64,000 bases of DNA from an uncultured Chitinophaga sp. (GTDB lineage: Bacteria > Bacteroidota > Bacteroidia > Cytophagales > Cyclobacteriaceae): assembly GCA_902168205.1 (NCBI GenBank), contig CABHOK010000006.1, positions 124,001 through 188,000 of the forward strand, written 5' to 3'. Positions within the stretch are counted from its first letter, which is position 1. Each line of letters starts with the position of its first letter. The translations under genes were made by a program, and so were the position numbers. The notes beneath the pieces are model-generated. The model ran no database searches and was not told where the DNA came from. It saw only the letters and a program-made list of their open reading frames with translations. Of the stretch, positions 1 through 9,066 are shown piece by piece.

Positions 1-1326
1 GGTACCTTCCAGTTTCAAACGGATCTTGTTACGATAGCCGTTATACATGTGGTTAACAACATAGAAATATGCACCGGCCAGCAACAACAGAAATATAGCG
101 ATGTGTATAACTTTAAAGAACGGCACGAATGCCAGACCAAAGATCAACAAACCTGCTACGAAACGTGCGCTCTCATTCATCAACCCTTCTACTTTGGATT
201 GAATATTAAATCGCAGACGGTTGTCCAGAGGTATAAAGAACAATTTGAACACCGGGTTCTCCAATGAATCGCGCAGTGTCCAGTTGAAGAGACGTGTTAA
301 GGCAACAAATAAGAAGAAGTATAGAAACCCCGTTGTACCTAGCACCTTCTCGTATCCGAAAATACCACCGGTAAGGATCGACCCGATCGCGAAGAGTATA
401 ACGACAAGCGGCAATACAAAGAGTGATATACGCAAACCGTAGTTGCTGATGATACGCTGGTTGATAAACGTCTGCATGATGAGACTGATACCATATACCG
501 CACCGGTAAAGAACGAGTTAAAGTTTGTAAGCTCACGTTCCTTTGGGTACTGGATCTGCACCAGTTGTTGGAAAGAATACTGCGTGAACATGAACATCAC
601 CATGGAGATGAGCAGAAATATAGAGAGCATGCGGATATACGGATCGCGCAGCAACTTGTTTATCCGGGTCTCTCTCCTGACGCCTGCACCAAACTCGCGC
701 GGGTTGTTCTTTGATAATGTGAATGACGATGATATAAAGAATAACAACACCGATACAATCGCTATACTGATGGCACACACCAGCAGGTAATCAGCAGTAT
801 CATGAATGATCTTGGACGTAAACGGAATGGCAATGAGTGTGGCGAGGATCGCGGCAATCAATTGCCCGGTATCAATCCACCCGATAATTCTTTTGGACTG
901 CCTGAAGTTGAACAAGCGACCAAATATACCCCAGAAGCTCAAGAGCAGAATGGCGGTGATCGGGCCCGTCATGCAATACAAAGCAAACACAAAGTAGTTG
1001 TGCCAGGCAGGATCGCCATGTTGCAGCAGCCAGTATGCACCGAGGGTAAATATTAATATAAGAACAACTGCGCCCAGGGCTAGCGTTGTAAACCGGATCC
1101 AGCTCTGAAAAAACGCGAAGATTGATGTTGTAATGATACCCAGCGCACCGGCCGCGAGAAAGGCTTTGTCGAGGTACGCGCCCATGCGGTTAAGGAAGAG
1201 CGAGTCGGCTGTTACCTGGTAGGTTGCTATGAACACCCCCATGAAGAAGCCGGTGCAAAGCATCACGATGATTTGCTTTTGTTCTTCGCTCTTGATGCGG
1301 AGCACATTTGCTATACGACTTGCCAT
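1..1326 (-). CDS. MFS / ATP-ADP translocase-like membrane transporter, C-terminus outside window
   Basis: The reading frame opens with an ATG at 1326 and stays open for 442 codons to the window edge, so the stop and any C-terminal domain are missing. The protein is a polytopic membrane protein. Hydrophobic segments follow one another from residue 18 (IIVMLCTGFFMGVFIA) to the visible end, with basic loops such as RRETRINKLLRDPY between halves. The overall pattern resembles the Npt1/Npt2 (ATP/ADP translocase-like) branch related to the major facilitator superfamily, common in Bacteroidota, where a HEAT or cyclic-nucleotide-binding domain often follows. No substrate can be read from the sequence. 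A terminator separates it from the chaperone gene upstream, so it is probably transcribed on its own. Confidence is high for a transporter and moderate for the family. Confidence 0.75.
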   Translation of the reverse strand, partial: MASRIANVLRIKSEEQKQIIVMLCTGFFMGVFIATYQVTADSLFLNRMGAYLDKAFLAAGALGIITTSIFAFFQSWIRFTTLALGAVVLILIFTLGAYWLLQHGDPAWHNYFVFALYCMTGPITAILLLSFWGIFGRLFNFRQSKRIIGWIDTGQLIAAILATLIAIPFTSKIIHDTADYLLVCAISIAIVSVLLFFISSSFTLSKNNPREFGAGVRRETRINKLLRDPYIRMLSIFLLISMVMFMFTQYSFQQLVQIQYPKERELTNFNSFFTGAVYGISLIMQTFINQRIISNYGLRISLFVLPLVVILFAIGSILTGGIFGYEKVLGTTGFLYFFLFVALTRLFNWTLRDSLENPVFKLFFIPLDNRLRFNIQSKVEGLMNESARFVAGLLIFGLAFVPFFKVIHIAIFLLLLAGAYFYVVNHMYNGYRNKIRLKLEGT

Positions 1327-1344
1327 AAGGTAGTCGTCAAATAT

Positions 1345-1382
1345 AAAAAAATCCGGGCCGATAGTTTATCGGGCCCGGATTT
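1345..1382 (-). terminator. Rho-independent terminator after the OmpH/Skp gene
   Basis: An 11-bp GC-rich stem (AAATCCGGGCC at 1349-1359 with its complement at 1372-1382) is extended by GAT/ATC across one bulged base and a five-base loop. On the minus strand it is followed by six or more T residues (A-run 1345-1350). It lies 24 bases past the stop of the chaperone gene. Confidence 0.85.
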
Positions 1383-1405
1383 CTGTTGCGATTTTTTATC
1401 GTTAC

Positions 1406-2023
1406 TTACTTTTTAGCAGCAGTAGTATCAGCCGGTACACCTGTTTTCTCCTGTGTATACTCGGTGTTCAAACCATCGATAACGTCTTTGGTAATATTGA
1501 TAGCTTCTCCTGCAAAGAGTACATCACTGGTAGGGTCGTACTTCAATACAACCTGTAAACCTTTTTCAGTACCATACTTTTTCAAAAACTTGGTAATGCG
1601 ATCGTATAATTCGCGATTCAGTTTTGCTTCTTCTTCCATCAATTGCTGGCCGAGGCTCTGCTGATATAGTTGAAGGTTCTGTTGTTTCTTACCAAGATCT
1701 TCTTCTGTTGCACGTACCTGGCCAAGTGTCATGCTATTTACATTGCGCTTGTATGCTTCGATCTCGTTCTGAAGACCGATGGCGCGGTTACGATACTCCT
1801 GCTCAATCTTCTTCGACTTGTCTTCAAGCACTGTCTTTTGCGCCTTCAGGTAATCGTAGTATTTCAATACCGTGTCGGAGTTGATATAGGCCACTGTAAG
1901 TTCGCCTGGTGCTACTGAAGAACCTTCAGCTGCTGCCGGCTTGGCCGATGAGAAATGTAAGTAAAATAGTACCGCGACTGCTACCAGCAGCACGATGTTT
2001 AAAATCAACGAAAGATTCTTCAT
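1406..2023 (-). CDS. OmpH/Skp-family periplasmic chaperone
   Basis: This 205-residue protein has an N-terminal hydrophobic segment (residues about 5-24, LILNIVLLVAVAVLFYLHF) that acts as a signal anchor. A low-complexity linker follows, then an OmpH-type domain beginning at VAYINSDTVLKYYDYLKAQK. The middle (about 65-135) is a charged heptad-rich coiled coil with many E, K and Q, as in the tentacles of Skp. Skp/OmpH proteins hold unfolded outer-membrane proteins in the periplasm on their way to the BAM complex. Here the N-terminus looks membrane-anchored rather than cleaved, which is common in Bacteroidota paralogues. The gene is monocistronic by appearance, with a strong terminator behind it. 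Confidence in the family is good. Confidence 0.85.
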   Translation of the reverse strand: MKNLSLILNIVLLVAVAVLFYLHFSSAKPAAAEGSSVAPGELTVAYINSDTVLKYYDYLKAQKTVLEDKSKKIEQEYRNRAIGLQNEIEAYKRNVNSMTLGQVRATEEDLGKKQQNLQLYQQSLGQQLMEEEAKLNRELYDRITKFLKKYGTEKGLQVVLKYDPTSDVLFAGEAINITKDVIDGLNTEYTQEKTGVPADTTAAKK

Positions 2024-2132
2024 TCTTTAAGGATCAGAGTTCAGGGCGCAAATATGTACAGAAATTTTGGAGGCAGGATACGACATCCTGATAATTTACA
2101 CAAAATCTTTTACCGTACTGTGCGCCATGAAA

Positions 2133-2696
2133 TTAACCAGCTTCCTGATCCTCAGTCTGGTAGGAATAAAGTGTGGGATCGAGTTTCAATGTATCCTCGT
2201 TAAAATCGCGAATGAATTTTTCGATGATCTTGTCGGTGATCTGTTCAACGTGAAGACCAACATCGAGGCTCACACCAAATTCAGCATTCTCGTCCATGTC
2301 TACATGCTCCTTTACTTTTACCGTTTCATCCTCCTCGAGCTCCATAATGACTTCAGCCATAAAGAGACCGATCTCTTCTTCTAACGGATCAAGCGTTTCG
2401 AGATTGCCGTTCTCGTCTTCATCGTACGTTATCTTCTTATACTCCGGAAAATGTTTGGCAGCGCGGTGTTCAGCAATTTCGTATAATTCGCTTTCATGTT
2501 GCAGACGCAGGGTATAGATGACGGCATCGTAGATGACATCCTTTCCTTCAAATTTACCGATGAAATAGAAGTGTGCATATTCATCCGAAGCTTCGTCCTC
2601 CTCATCCAATACATAAGTTCTTCCCAGGGCAGTCATGCGTGCCTGGTAATCTTCAACGACTTTAGGATTGAAACCTAGATTTTCTACTGCTGCCAT
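2133..2696 (-). CDS. Conserved acidic protein of unknown function
   Basis: I do not recognise this 187-residue protein. It begins MAAVENLGFNPKVVEDYQARM, has no signal peptide or membrane segment, and is very acidic (runs such as DEEDEASDEY and EEEIGLFMAEVIMELEEDE). Predicted structure is a mix of short strands (HFYFIGKFEGKDVIYDAVIYTLRL) and helices, so it is probably a compact cytoplasmic protein. The codon pattern and the clean ATG start support a real gene. It sits alone on the minus strand between the chaperone gene and the carbonic anhydrase-like gene, with about 105 bases of A/T-rich DNA on each side. No role can be assigned. Confidence 0.7.
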   Translation of the reverse strand: MAAVENLGFNPKVVEDYQARMTALGRTYVLDEEDEASDEYAHFYFIGKFEGKDVIYDAVIYTLRLQHESELYEIAEHRAAKHFPEYKKITYDEDENGNLETLDPLEEEIGLFMAEVIMELEEDETVKVKEHVDMDENAEFGVSLDVGLHVEQITDKIIEKFIRDFNEDTLKLDPTLYSYQTEDQEAG

Positions 2697-2801
2697 AACT
2701 CGACTTAATCGTTCTTTAATTTAAAAATAAAAGCCCAAAAAAACACAATTATATAGTTAAGAAAATGAAGTGTATACGGTTTATTTTTCCGCAAACCTTA
2801 A

Positions 2802-3314
2802 CTATACTTTAAACCATTCCGCATACATCGGATAGTTACGGGCAGTCCGCTGAATGACTGCTTTCATCTCATCGCCAATATCTTTAACACGCCTGGCCGG
2901 CATGCCTGCATATATACTGCCGGGTTCCACCACGGTTCCGGCCAACACCACGGCTCCCGCGGCAATTACCGAGTTTTCCCCTACTACGGCATCGTCCATC
3001 ACAATAGCGCCCATGCCGATCAGTACGTTGTCGTGGATCGTGCATCCGTGTACAATGGCATTGTGCGCGATGGATACATTGCTGCCAATGGTGGTCTTCG
3101 CCTTCTGGTAGGTACAATGGATCACGGCTCCATCCTGTATATTCGTGTTATCACCGATGGTTATCGAATGCACATCGCCCCGCACTACCGCGTTGAACCA
3201 TACGGTGCAGTTGTCTCCCATCACTACTTCCCCAACTACAGTCGCATTGTCTGCCAGAAAACAATTGTTCCCAAACTTAGGCTCGTGCCCGCGTACAGCT
3301 TTGATCAAGGCCAT
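2802..3314 (-). CDS. Gamma-carbonic anhydrase-like hexapeptide-repeat protein
   Basis: The protein consists almost entirely of left-handed beta-helix hexapeptide repeats (for example GDNCTVWFNAVVRGDVHS, then IGSNVSIAHNAIVHGCTI). It keeps the histidines expected of the gamma-class zinc site: one in AVIHCTY, one in SIAHNA and one in IVHGC. This places it with YrdA/PaaY/CamH-like trimers. Many of these bind metal, but not all have proven carbonic anhydrase activity. I chose the start MALIKAVRGHEP at 3314, giving 170 residues, because the 20 residues of open frame upstream (to 3374) run through an A/T-rich intergenic repeat and are not family-like. It is divergent from miaB. Confidence 0.88.
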   Translation of the reverse strand: MALIKAVRGHEPKFGNNCFLADNATVVGEVVMGDNCTVWFNAVVRGDVHSITIGDNTNIQDGAVIHCTYQKAKTTIGSNVSIAHNAIVHGCTIHDNVLIGMGAIVMDDAVVGENSVIAAGAVVLAGTVVEPGSIYAGMPARRVKDIGDEMKAVIQRTARNYPMYAEWFKV

Positions 3315-3337
3315 AATCTGATTTTTAAGTGGGACGA

Positions 3338-3372
3338 AATCTACAATCGTAAATCGAAAATTGTAAATCCCC
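3338..3372. repeat. 7-bp periodic AATC tract between divergent genes
   Basis: The word AATC (once AATT) recurs at exactly 7-base spacing, at 3338, 3345, 3352, 3359 and 3366. This short tandem array sits in the divergent intergenic space between the carbonic anhydrase-like gene and miaB. A related 8-base array lies at 9008-9053. Confidence 0.7.
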
Positions 3373-3432
3373 ATGACAACATGTCACCATAAAAGACTAA
3401 AAGTTGTACTTTTGCGACTTAATCTGAGCACG

Positions 3433-4893
3433 ATGGAGAATTTGATTGGAGACCTTGATGTTTTAAATCCTCAGGATACCGAAACCTGTGAGACCATTCA
3501 TGTTTCGAAAGATGGAAATACCGGAAACAAGCGGAAGCTATATATAGAGAGTTACGGATGTCAAATGAATTTCGCTGACAGCGAGATCGTAGCGTCCATT
3601 CTACAAAAGGAGGGCTTCGACACCACTTCTGACATAGCAACAGCAGATGTTGTTTTCCTGAATACCTGCTCCATCCGCGAGAAGGCAGAACAAACAGTGC
3701 GCCACCGCCTGGTGCACATCAACGGTCTTAAAAAACATAAGCCGGAATTATTGGTGGGCGTGCTGGGTTGTATGGCTGAACGCCTGAAAGCCAAGTTCCT
3801 GGAAGAAGAAAAGATAGTAGACTTGGTGGCAGGCCCCGATGCCTATCGCGATCTGCCTACACTCATAAGCCAGGTTGATGACGGTCAAAAAGCGGTTAAT
3901 ACATTTTTATCGCGCGAAGAAACGTATGCAGACATCAGTCCGGTACGATTGAACTCCAATGGTGTAACAGCCTTTGTATCGATCATGCGCGGATGCGATA
4001 ACATGTGTACATTCTGTGTGGTGCCGCTCACCCGCGGGCGCGAACGCAGTCGCGATCCGAAATCTATTGTTGCGGAAGCAACGGATCTGTTTGCAAAAGG
4101 CTATCGTGAAGTTACGCTGCTCGGTCAGAATGTAGACTCCTATAAGTGGAGTCCGGAAGAGAACAACAAAGCATGGCTCGAAAAGAATGGCAGCAGTAAC
4201 GTTGTGAACTTTGCCAACCTGCTCGAAATGGTAGCACAGATTCATCCGGATTTAAGGGTACGGTTTTCTACTTCACACCCGAAAGATATTACGGACGAGG
4301 TGCTGTATACCATGGCGAAGTACGAGAACATTTGCAAGAATATACATTTACCGATGCAAAGCGGAAGCACGCGCATTCTCGAATTGATGAACCGCGGCTA
4401 TTCGCGCGAGTGGTACCTGGAGAAAGCAAAAAGCATCCGTCATATATTGGGTGATGACTGTGGTATATCTTCTGATATGATTACCGGCTTCTGCTCCGAA
4501 ACAGAAGAAGATCACCAGGATACACTTACCCTGATGGATATTGTACAATACGATTTCGCCTATATGTTCTACTACTCGGAACGCCCCGGTACATTGGCTG
4601 CGAAAAAATTCGAGGATGATGTACCGCTGGATGTGAAGAAGCGCAGACTTGAAGAAGTTGTAACCAAGCAACGCGAACACTCTTTACTCCGTAATCAGCT
4701 TGATGTTGGCAAAGTACACCGTGTACTCATCGAAGGATTTTCGAAACGTTCGGAAGATGACCTGCAGGGAAGAAATTCATCTAACAAAGTGATTGTTTTT
4801 CCGAGGGGAACACACCGCAAGGGTGAATATGTTAACGTATTTGTAGAAGAATGCACCGGAGGAACACTAATCGGACGAGTTGTGAACAGCTAA
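3433..4893 (+). CDS. miaB: tRNA-2-methylthio-N6-dimethylallyladenosine synthase
   Basis: This radical SAM methylthiotransferase adds the methylthio group to i6A at position 37 of tRNAs reading UNN codons. With the start at 3433 ([10 protein letters not shown]) the protein has 486 residues. The N-terminal domain carries the three auxiliary-cluster cysteines (C43 in ESYGCQMN, C79 in NTCSIRE, C113 in LGCMAE). The radical SAM cluster is C188-x3-C192-x2-C195 in [10 protein letters not shown], followed by [12 protein letters not shown]-terminal TRAM domain (about 420-486) binds tRNA. The frame is open 20 residues further upstream, but those residues overlap an A/T repeat. The word TACTTTTG at 3407-3414 resembles a Bacteroidota -7 box, but I see no matching -33 element. 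The partner enzyme miaE lies 3.5 kb downstream on the other strand. Confidence 0.95.
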   Translation: MENLIGDLDVLNPQDTETCETIHVSKDGNTGNKRKLYIESYGCQMNFADSEIVASILQKEGFDTTSDIATADVVFLNTCSIREKAEQTVRHRLVHINGLKKHKPELLVGVLGCMAERLKAKFLEEEKIVDLVAGPDAYRDLPTLISQVDDGQKAVNTFLSREETYADISPVRLNSNGVTAFVSIMRGCDNMCTFCVVPLTRGRERSRDPKSIVAEATDLFAKGYREVTLLGQNVDSYKWSPEENNKAWLEKNGSSNVVNFANLLEMVAQIHPDLRVRFSTSHPKDITDEVLYTMAKYENICKNIHLPMQSGSTRILELMNRGYSREWYLEKAKSIRHILGDDCGISSDMITGFCSETEEDHQDTLTLMDIVQYDFAYMFYYSERPGTLAAKKFEDDVPLDVKKRRLEEVVTKQREHSLLRNQLDVGKVHRVLIEGFSKRSEDDLQGRNSSNKVIVFPRGTHRKGEYVNVFVEECTGGTLIGRVVNS

Positions 4894-4990
4894 ATATCCG
4901 TGGCTGCTAACAGCTTTACCAACGGCTAACCCGGCCATGTGTTCTCTGGGTTGTTTAAATATAGTATATACTTTTAACGGATAGTGACTC

Positions 4991-6259
4991 ATGGCAATTT
5001 CAGATGTAGAGATACAAAGTGTAAAACAACGCTTCGGCATTATCGGCAATTCTCCGTTGCTGAACAATGCTGTTAGTGTAGCGATACAGGTGTCACCGAC
5101 TGACATGTCGGTGTTAATTACGGGTGAGAGTGGAAGCGGTAAAGAATCGTTCTCCAAAATTATTCATCACCTCAGTCCGCGCAAGCACGGACAGTTCATT
5201 GCGATCAACTGCGGATCTATACCCGAAGGTACAATCGACTCTGAACTCTTCGGTCATGAAAAGGGCTCGTTTACCGGTGCCCATGAAGCGCGCAAAGGAT
5301 ACTTCGAAGTAACGAATGGCGGTACTATATTTCTCGATGAGATTGGCGAGATGCCGCTGGGAACGCAAGCACGTTTACTCCGTGTATTGGAGAATGGCGA
5401 ATTCATCAAAGTAGGTTCTTCCAAAGTTCAGAAGACGGACGTGCGTGTTGTAGCCGCCACCAATGTTAACCTGATGCGCAATGTGGAAGAAGGTAAATTT
5501 CGCGAAGACCTGTACTATCGTTTAAGTACGGTACCTATATATGTACCACCCCTGCGCGAAAGAGGCCGGGATATAGAACTGTTGTTCCGGAAATTTGCGA
5601 CCGACTTTGCTGAAAAATACAGAGTGAAGCCAATCTCGTTAACTGATGACGCGAAAGATATATTATTGAAGTATCGCTTTCCGGGTAACATCCGTCAGTT
5701 GAAAAACCTGGTGGAGCAGATCTCGGTTTTATCGACTGATCAGAAAGAGATCGATGCAGATATACTGCAGCGCTATCTTCCCAAAGAAACAAGTTTGCCT
5801 GCGCTTTATAAAGGAGCCACTCCGGAAAAAGACGGCATGTCGGAACGAGATATACTCTATAAAGTACTCTTCGACATGAAGAAGGATTTTAACGATCTGA
5901 AGAAACTGGTGCTGGATACATTTTCGAATCCATCCAAAGCTTCACAGCTTGTGAAAGATCACCCGGGTTTATTTGAAGATATGCATCCGGAGCCTTCGAA
6001 CGGATCGCCATCGGAAGCAGTCGTGCTCAACTTACCGGCAGGTAATCATCACATTGATGACAACGAACATGTTGAGGATGTTCACGACATCACACACGAA
6101 GCGGAAGATGATTCACTCTCCATCGAGAAGAAAGAAAAAGAACTAATTGTACGTGCCCTTCGAAAAAATAATAACAAACGTAAATATGCGGCACGCGATT
6201 TGGGTATATCCGAAAGGACCCTATACCGAAAAATAAAACAGTACGACCTTGAAGATTAA
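4991..6259 (+). CDS. Sigma-54-dependent activator without a receiver domain
   Basis: This 422-residue protein is a bacterial enhancer-binding AAA+ ATPase. It has Walker A GESGSGKE at 45-52, a GSFTGA sigma-54 contact loop at 92-97 (Ser in place of the usual Ala), Walker B GTIFLDE at 111-117 and the arginine-rich YYRLSTVPIYVPPLRER region. A long acidic linker with DDNEHVEDVHDITHEAEDD leads to a C-terminal Fis-type helix-turn-helix (RKYAARDLGISERTLYRKIK). There is no N-terminal receiver, GAF or PAS domain: the AAA+ core begins almost at residue 10, so regulation must come from another protein or from expression level. The stop overlaps the start of lptE, so the two are probably co-transcribed. 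Genes just downstream deal with the outer membrane, which hints at an envelope role. Confidence 0.92.
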   Translation: MAISDVEIQSVKQRFGIIGNSPLLNNAVSVAIQVSPTDMSVLITGESGSGKESFSKIIHHLSPRKHGQFIAINCGSIPEGTIDSELFGHEKGSFTGAHEARKGYFEVTNGGTIFLDEIGEMPLGTQARLLRVLENGEFIKVGSSKVQKTDVRVVAATNVNLMRNVEEGKFREDLYYRLSTVPIYVPPLRERGRDIELLFRKFATDFAEKYRVKPISLTDDAKDILLKYRFPGNIRQLKNLVEQISVLSTDQKEIDADILQRYLPKETSLPALYKGATPEKDGMSERDILYKVLFDMKKDFNDLKKLVLDTFSNPSKASQLVKDHPGLFEDMHPEPSNGSPSEAVVLNLPAGNHHIDDNEHVEDVHDITHEAEDDSLSIEKKEKELIVRALRKNNNKRKYAARDLGISERTLYRKIKQYDLED

Positions 6260-6818
6260 TGTAAAAGGCAAGCGCCTTACCCCGCTCAACATTCACCCGG
6301 TATCATTTATACTTTCTATTACACTCCTCGCGGCAACGGTGTTACTGGAGTCGTGCGGAGTATATTCTTTTACAGGCACCAGCACCACAGCCAAGACTAT
6401 ATCTATGACCGAGTTCTATAATAATGCCGATCTCGGGCAGGCGAATATGGGCCAGACGTTTACCAACAGTTTAAAAAACTACTTGATTCAGAACTCTGAC
6501 CTGACCGTGGTTCAGGAAAGTGGCGAACTTCAAATGGATGGCGAAATCACTGATTTCAGACTTACGCCTATATCTCCGGTATCAACGGGTAACGAGAACC
6601 AGATCAACAACGCCTCTTCAACCCGACTCACCATTACGGTGAAAGTTACCTATGTGAATACACTGGATGAAACGATGAGCTTTAAGGATAAGTCGTTCTC
6701 TTTTTACAAGGATTTTACCAACGATCAAAACTTCACTGACATAGAAGAACAGCTGACTAAAGAGATTTTCGACCGAATAATCAATGACATCTTCAATGCT
6801 TCCGTTGCCAATTGGTAA
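6249..6818 (+). CDS. lptE: LPS-assembly lipoprotein LptE
   Basis: This 189-residue lipoprotein has a signal peptide ending in the lipobox LLESC, with the lipidated cysteine at residue 36 and CGVYSF following, typical of Bacteroidota LptE. LptE plugs the LptD barrel that places lipopolysaccharide in the outer membrane. The only sensible start is TTG at 6249, 11 bases inside the upstream regulator gene; the ATG at 6259 is in another frame. The overlap suggests translational coupling. The mature domain has the alternating strands and helix pattern of the family (ISMTEFYNNADLGQ, then GQTFTNSLKNYLIQ). Downstream neighbours, a TPR-like protein and secG, follow within 30 bases each. Confidence 0.88.
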   Translation: MKINVKGKRLTPLNIHPVSFILSITLLAATVLLESCGVYSFTGTSTTAKTISMTEFYNNADLGQANMGQTFTNSLKNYLIQNSDLTVVQESGELQMDGEITDFRLTPISPVSTGNENQINNASSTRLTITVKVTYVNTLDETMSFKDKSFSFYKDFTNDQNFTDIEEQLTKEIFDRIINDIFNASVANW

Positions 6819-6842
6819 AATTTAGTATTTTTACCTTAAGGC

Positions 6843-7907
6843 ATGACATCTGTGGAAAAAAATCTGTTCATAAAAGTTTTAAATCACTACGCTGATAGTT
6901 CGGTAGAAGAAGCCAGGGAAGTACTCTCGTTAAAAGAGAATTTTCCCTATAGCCAACTGCTGCACGCGCTCTCGGCCCGTTTGGCGAAAGACCATGGCTT
7001 TAGCACACAACAAGCTGAATTACAATTAGCTGCAGTATATGCAGCCGACCGTGGTGTGTTAAAGGAAGTAATGACCGAGGAGACGATCGTTCTTAATTAT
7101 ACCAACACAACAACATCCGCTGGTATAGCAGACGTTACCCCGGTAGAACGCCCTGTTTCTGTTACCGTTCCTGTTTATACTTCCAGCACTTCGACACATG
7201 ATTTAGCCGAAGAAGTAATGCACGACCTGGAAAAACTGAACCAGGCGAGGCATAATTTCGAAATGTTATTTGATGATAGTCATACCGTTGCAAAGCATGC
7301 AGAGCCGGAATTACCTGTACAAGAAACTGAGAAAGAAGAAGAGGACGAAGCATCTGAGTTTGTAAGCACCGCCAAAACGCGGAAGGAACGAATTAAAGAA
7401 TTGGCGAAAGCCATGCAAGCGAAGGAAGAGGAAGAGGCCAAACCGGAAGAAACCAAATCCAGGAAAGAGCGCATCATTGAACTTGCCAAAGCAGCGCAGG
7501 CTAAAGATGAAGCCGAAGCCAGTGAAGAGCCGGAATCAAAGAGCAAGGGCAGAAAAAAAAAGGCCGAACACTCCGGGGAAGAGCTGATTGAGGAAATTGC
7601 CAATAAAGAAGAACTTACGCCTGAAGGAGAAAAGCAAAAACAGCAGCTTCAGATCATCGAACAATTCATCAAGACGCAGCCTTCCATTACACAAACCAAG
7701 GAAAAACCTTTTACGCCTCCTTCCGGAGACTTGTCATCTATAAAAACAGGTGAATTCGGAGACAACGTGGTATCTGAAACGCTGGTGGAAATTCTTGTAA
7801 AACAAGGAAAAAAAGACAAGGCAATTGAGGTTCTGAAAAAGCTGATTTGGAAGTTTCCACAAAAAAAGGCTTACTTTGCGGCTCAAATAGAAGATCTAAG
7901 AAAATAA
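6843..7907 (+). CDS. TPR-like protein with charged internal repeat, between lptE and secG
   Basis: This 354-residue protein has no signal peptide. Residues about 1-90 are helical. Residues about 175-240 hold two copies of a charged motif (KTRKERIKELAKAMQAKEEE and SRKERIIELAKAAQAKDEAE) about 35 residues apart, followed by a lysine-rich stretch (KSKGRKKKAE). The C-terminus (about 310-354, SETLVEILVKQGKKDKAIEV then KKLIWKFPQKKAYFAAQI) looks like a single tetratricopeptide unit. The two copies differ enough to be ancient. I cannot assign a function. Its location between lptE and secG, with 24- and 3-base gaps, suggests an envelope-related or translation-coupled role. Confidence 0.75.
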   Translation: MTSVEKNLFIKVLNHYADSSVEEAREVLSLKENFPYSQLLHALSARLAKDHGFSTQQAELQLAAVYAADRGVLKEVMTEETIVLNYTNTTTSAGIADVTPVERPVSVTVPVYTSSTSTHDLAEEVMHDLEKLNQARHNFEMLFDDSHTVAKHAEPELPVQETEKEEEDEASEFVSTAKTRKERIKELAKAMQAKEEEEAKPEETKSRKERIIELAKAAQAKDEAEASEEPESKSKGRKKKAEHSGEELIEEIANKEELTPEGEKQKQQLQIIEQFIKTQPSITQTKEKPFTPPSGDLSSIKTGEFGDNVVSETLVEILVKQGKKDKAIEVLKKLIWKFPQKKAYFAAQIEDLRK

Positions 7908-7910
7908 AAT

Positions 7911-8261
7911 ATGTACGCATTAGTTATCGGTTTAATCATCCTTTTCTCGGTACTGTTAGTACTGGTTGTTCTGGCTCAGAATTCTAAAGGAGGTGGCTTG
8001 ACCAGCCAATTCGGTGGTTCTGCAGCAAGCAACATCATCGGTGTAAAAAAGACGGGCGATCTTTTAGAGAAACTTACCTGGAGTTTCATCATCGGTATCA
8101 TGGTTCTTTGCCTGTCTACAAACTTTATCACGGCTGACAGAAGCGGTACAAACAACGGCATCCTGGAAAGAGCTGGCGAACAACAAGCTCCTGCTAACCA
8201 GGCTCCTGCTCTCGAAGTACCTGCAGATGGCACTACTGCTCCTGCCGATAGCTCGAAATAA
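7911..8261 (+). CDS. secG: Preprotein translocase subunit SecG
   Basis: SecG is the small accessory subunit of the SecYEG channel and assists SecA-driven export. The 116-residue product has the two membrane helices of the family (residues 1-23 and about 53-73) joined by the diagnostic cytoplasmic loop NSKGGGLTSQFGGSAASN. A proline/alanine-rich tail (APANQAPALEVPADGTTAP) extends past the second helix, as in many Bacteroidota. It starts 3 bases after the upstream stop and is followed by a strong terminator, so it is the last gene of the miaB/regulator/lptE run. Confidence 0.95.
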   Translation: MYALVIGLIILFSVLLVLVVLAQNSKGGGLTSQFGGSAASNIIGVKKTGDLLEKLTWSFIIGIMVLCLSTNFITADRSGTNNGILERAGEQQAPANQAPALEVPADGTTAPADSSK

Positions 8262-8285
8262 GCTATAGTCATTAAAAGAATATAA

Positions 8286-8324
8286 AGAAGAAGGGTTGCT
8301 CATCGGCAACCCTTCTTTCTTTTA
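8286..8324 (+). terminator. Rho-independent terminator after secG
   Basis: The stem AGAAGGGTTGC pairs with GCAACCCTTCT around a short loop, and is followed by a T-rich run (TTTCTTTT). It ends the plus-strand operon and sits close to the 3' end of the convergent miaE gene. Confidence 0.9.
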
Positions 8325-8352
8325 TAGCAACGTATAAAAATAATATATATAC

Positions 8353-8955
8353 TTAGTGCATGCGGTCTCCCCGCACAGCAAGACTTTCTACAATCTTCGC
8401 TTCCTGCTCCAGCAACTCGTGCCAGCGGTTCATCACTACATCTTCCGGCATATATTCCTTCGCCAGTTGCAGAAAGTTTTTATAGTGGCCGGCTTCCGAG
8501 ATCATGAGCTCGTGGTAAAACTCCGCCAGTTCCTTATCGGGTATATTCTTCCAGAGAATCTTAAAACGTTCACAGCTTCTCGCTTCGATCAACGCGTTCA
8601 ATAACAATTTTTCCATCAACTGTTGCTCGCGCGATCCGCCCTTCTGAATTACCTCATTAAGCTTTACAACATATTCATCTTTACGTTGCTTGCCCAGTTT
8701 CCAGCCGCGCTTCCGAAGCTCGGCAACCACCCGTTCAAAGTGCCCCCACTCCTCCGCCACAATAGCCGTTAAACGTTCAACCAGTATATCTTTTTCAGGA
8801 TATTGAATGATGAGCGATATACCCGATGAGGCAGCCTTTTGCTCACAATAAGCATGATCTACCAGTATATCTTCAAGATGCAATTCAGCAATATTGATCC
8901 ACCGCGGATCCGTAGGCAACTCAAGCCCCAACGTAAATTTATCTTTTGCTTCCAT
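8353..8955 (-). CDS. miaE: tRNA-(ms2io6A)-hydroxylase, MiaE family
   Basis: MiaE is a non-heme di-iron monooxygenase that hydroxylates ms2i6A at A37 of tRNA. The 200-residue product carries the expected iron ligands: an early glutamate region (HLEDILVDHAYCEQKAA), EEWGHFERV, EARSCERFKIL and SEAGHYKNF, that is paired E and ExxH motifs in a ferritin-like four-helix bundle. In this window it complements miaB, the enzyme that makes its substrate, although the two are not in one operon. The gene is convergent with secG, and an 8-base tandem repeat lies just upstream of its start. Confidence 0.9.
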   Translation of the reverse strand: MEAKDKFTLGLELPTDPRWINIAELHLEDILVDHAYCEQKAASSGISLIIQYPEKDILVERLTAIVAEEWGHFERVVAELRKRGWKLGKQRKDEYVVKLNEVIQKGGSREQQLMEKLLLNALIEARSCERFKILWKNIPDKELAEFYHELMISEAGHYKNFLQLAKEYMPEDVVMNRWHELLEQEAKIVESLAVRGDRMH

Positions 8956-9007
8956 CCCGTTGATATTAAAAAATTCAATACCCCATAATTATTATGCCCA
9001 CCACCAG

Positions 9008-9053
9008 AATCTTTAAATCTTGTAATCTTGAAATCTTACAATCTTCAAATTTT
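9008..9053. repeat. 8-bp tandem array (AATCTT plus two variable bases)
   Basis: AATCTT recurs at exact 8-base spacing at 9008, 9016, 9024, 9032 and 9040, with AATTTT at 9048. The two linker bases differ each time (TA, GT, GA, AC, CA). It lies between the miaE start and the porin stop, both on the minus strand, so it is in the upstream region of miaE. Confidence 0.85.
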
Positions 9054-9066
9054 CCAAATCTGATAA

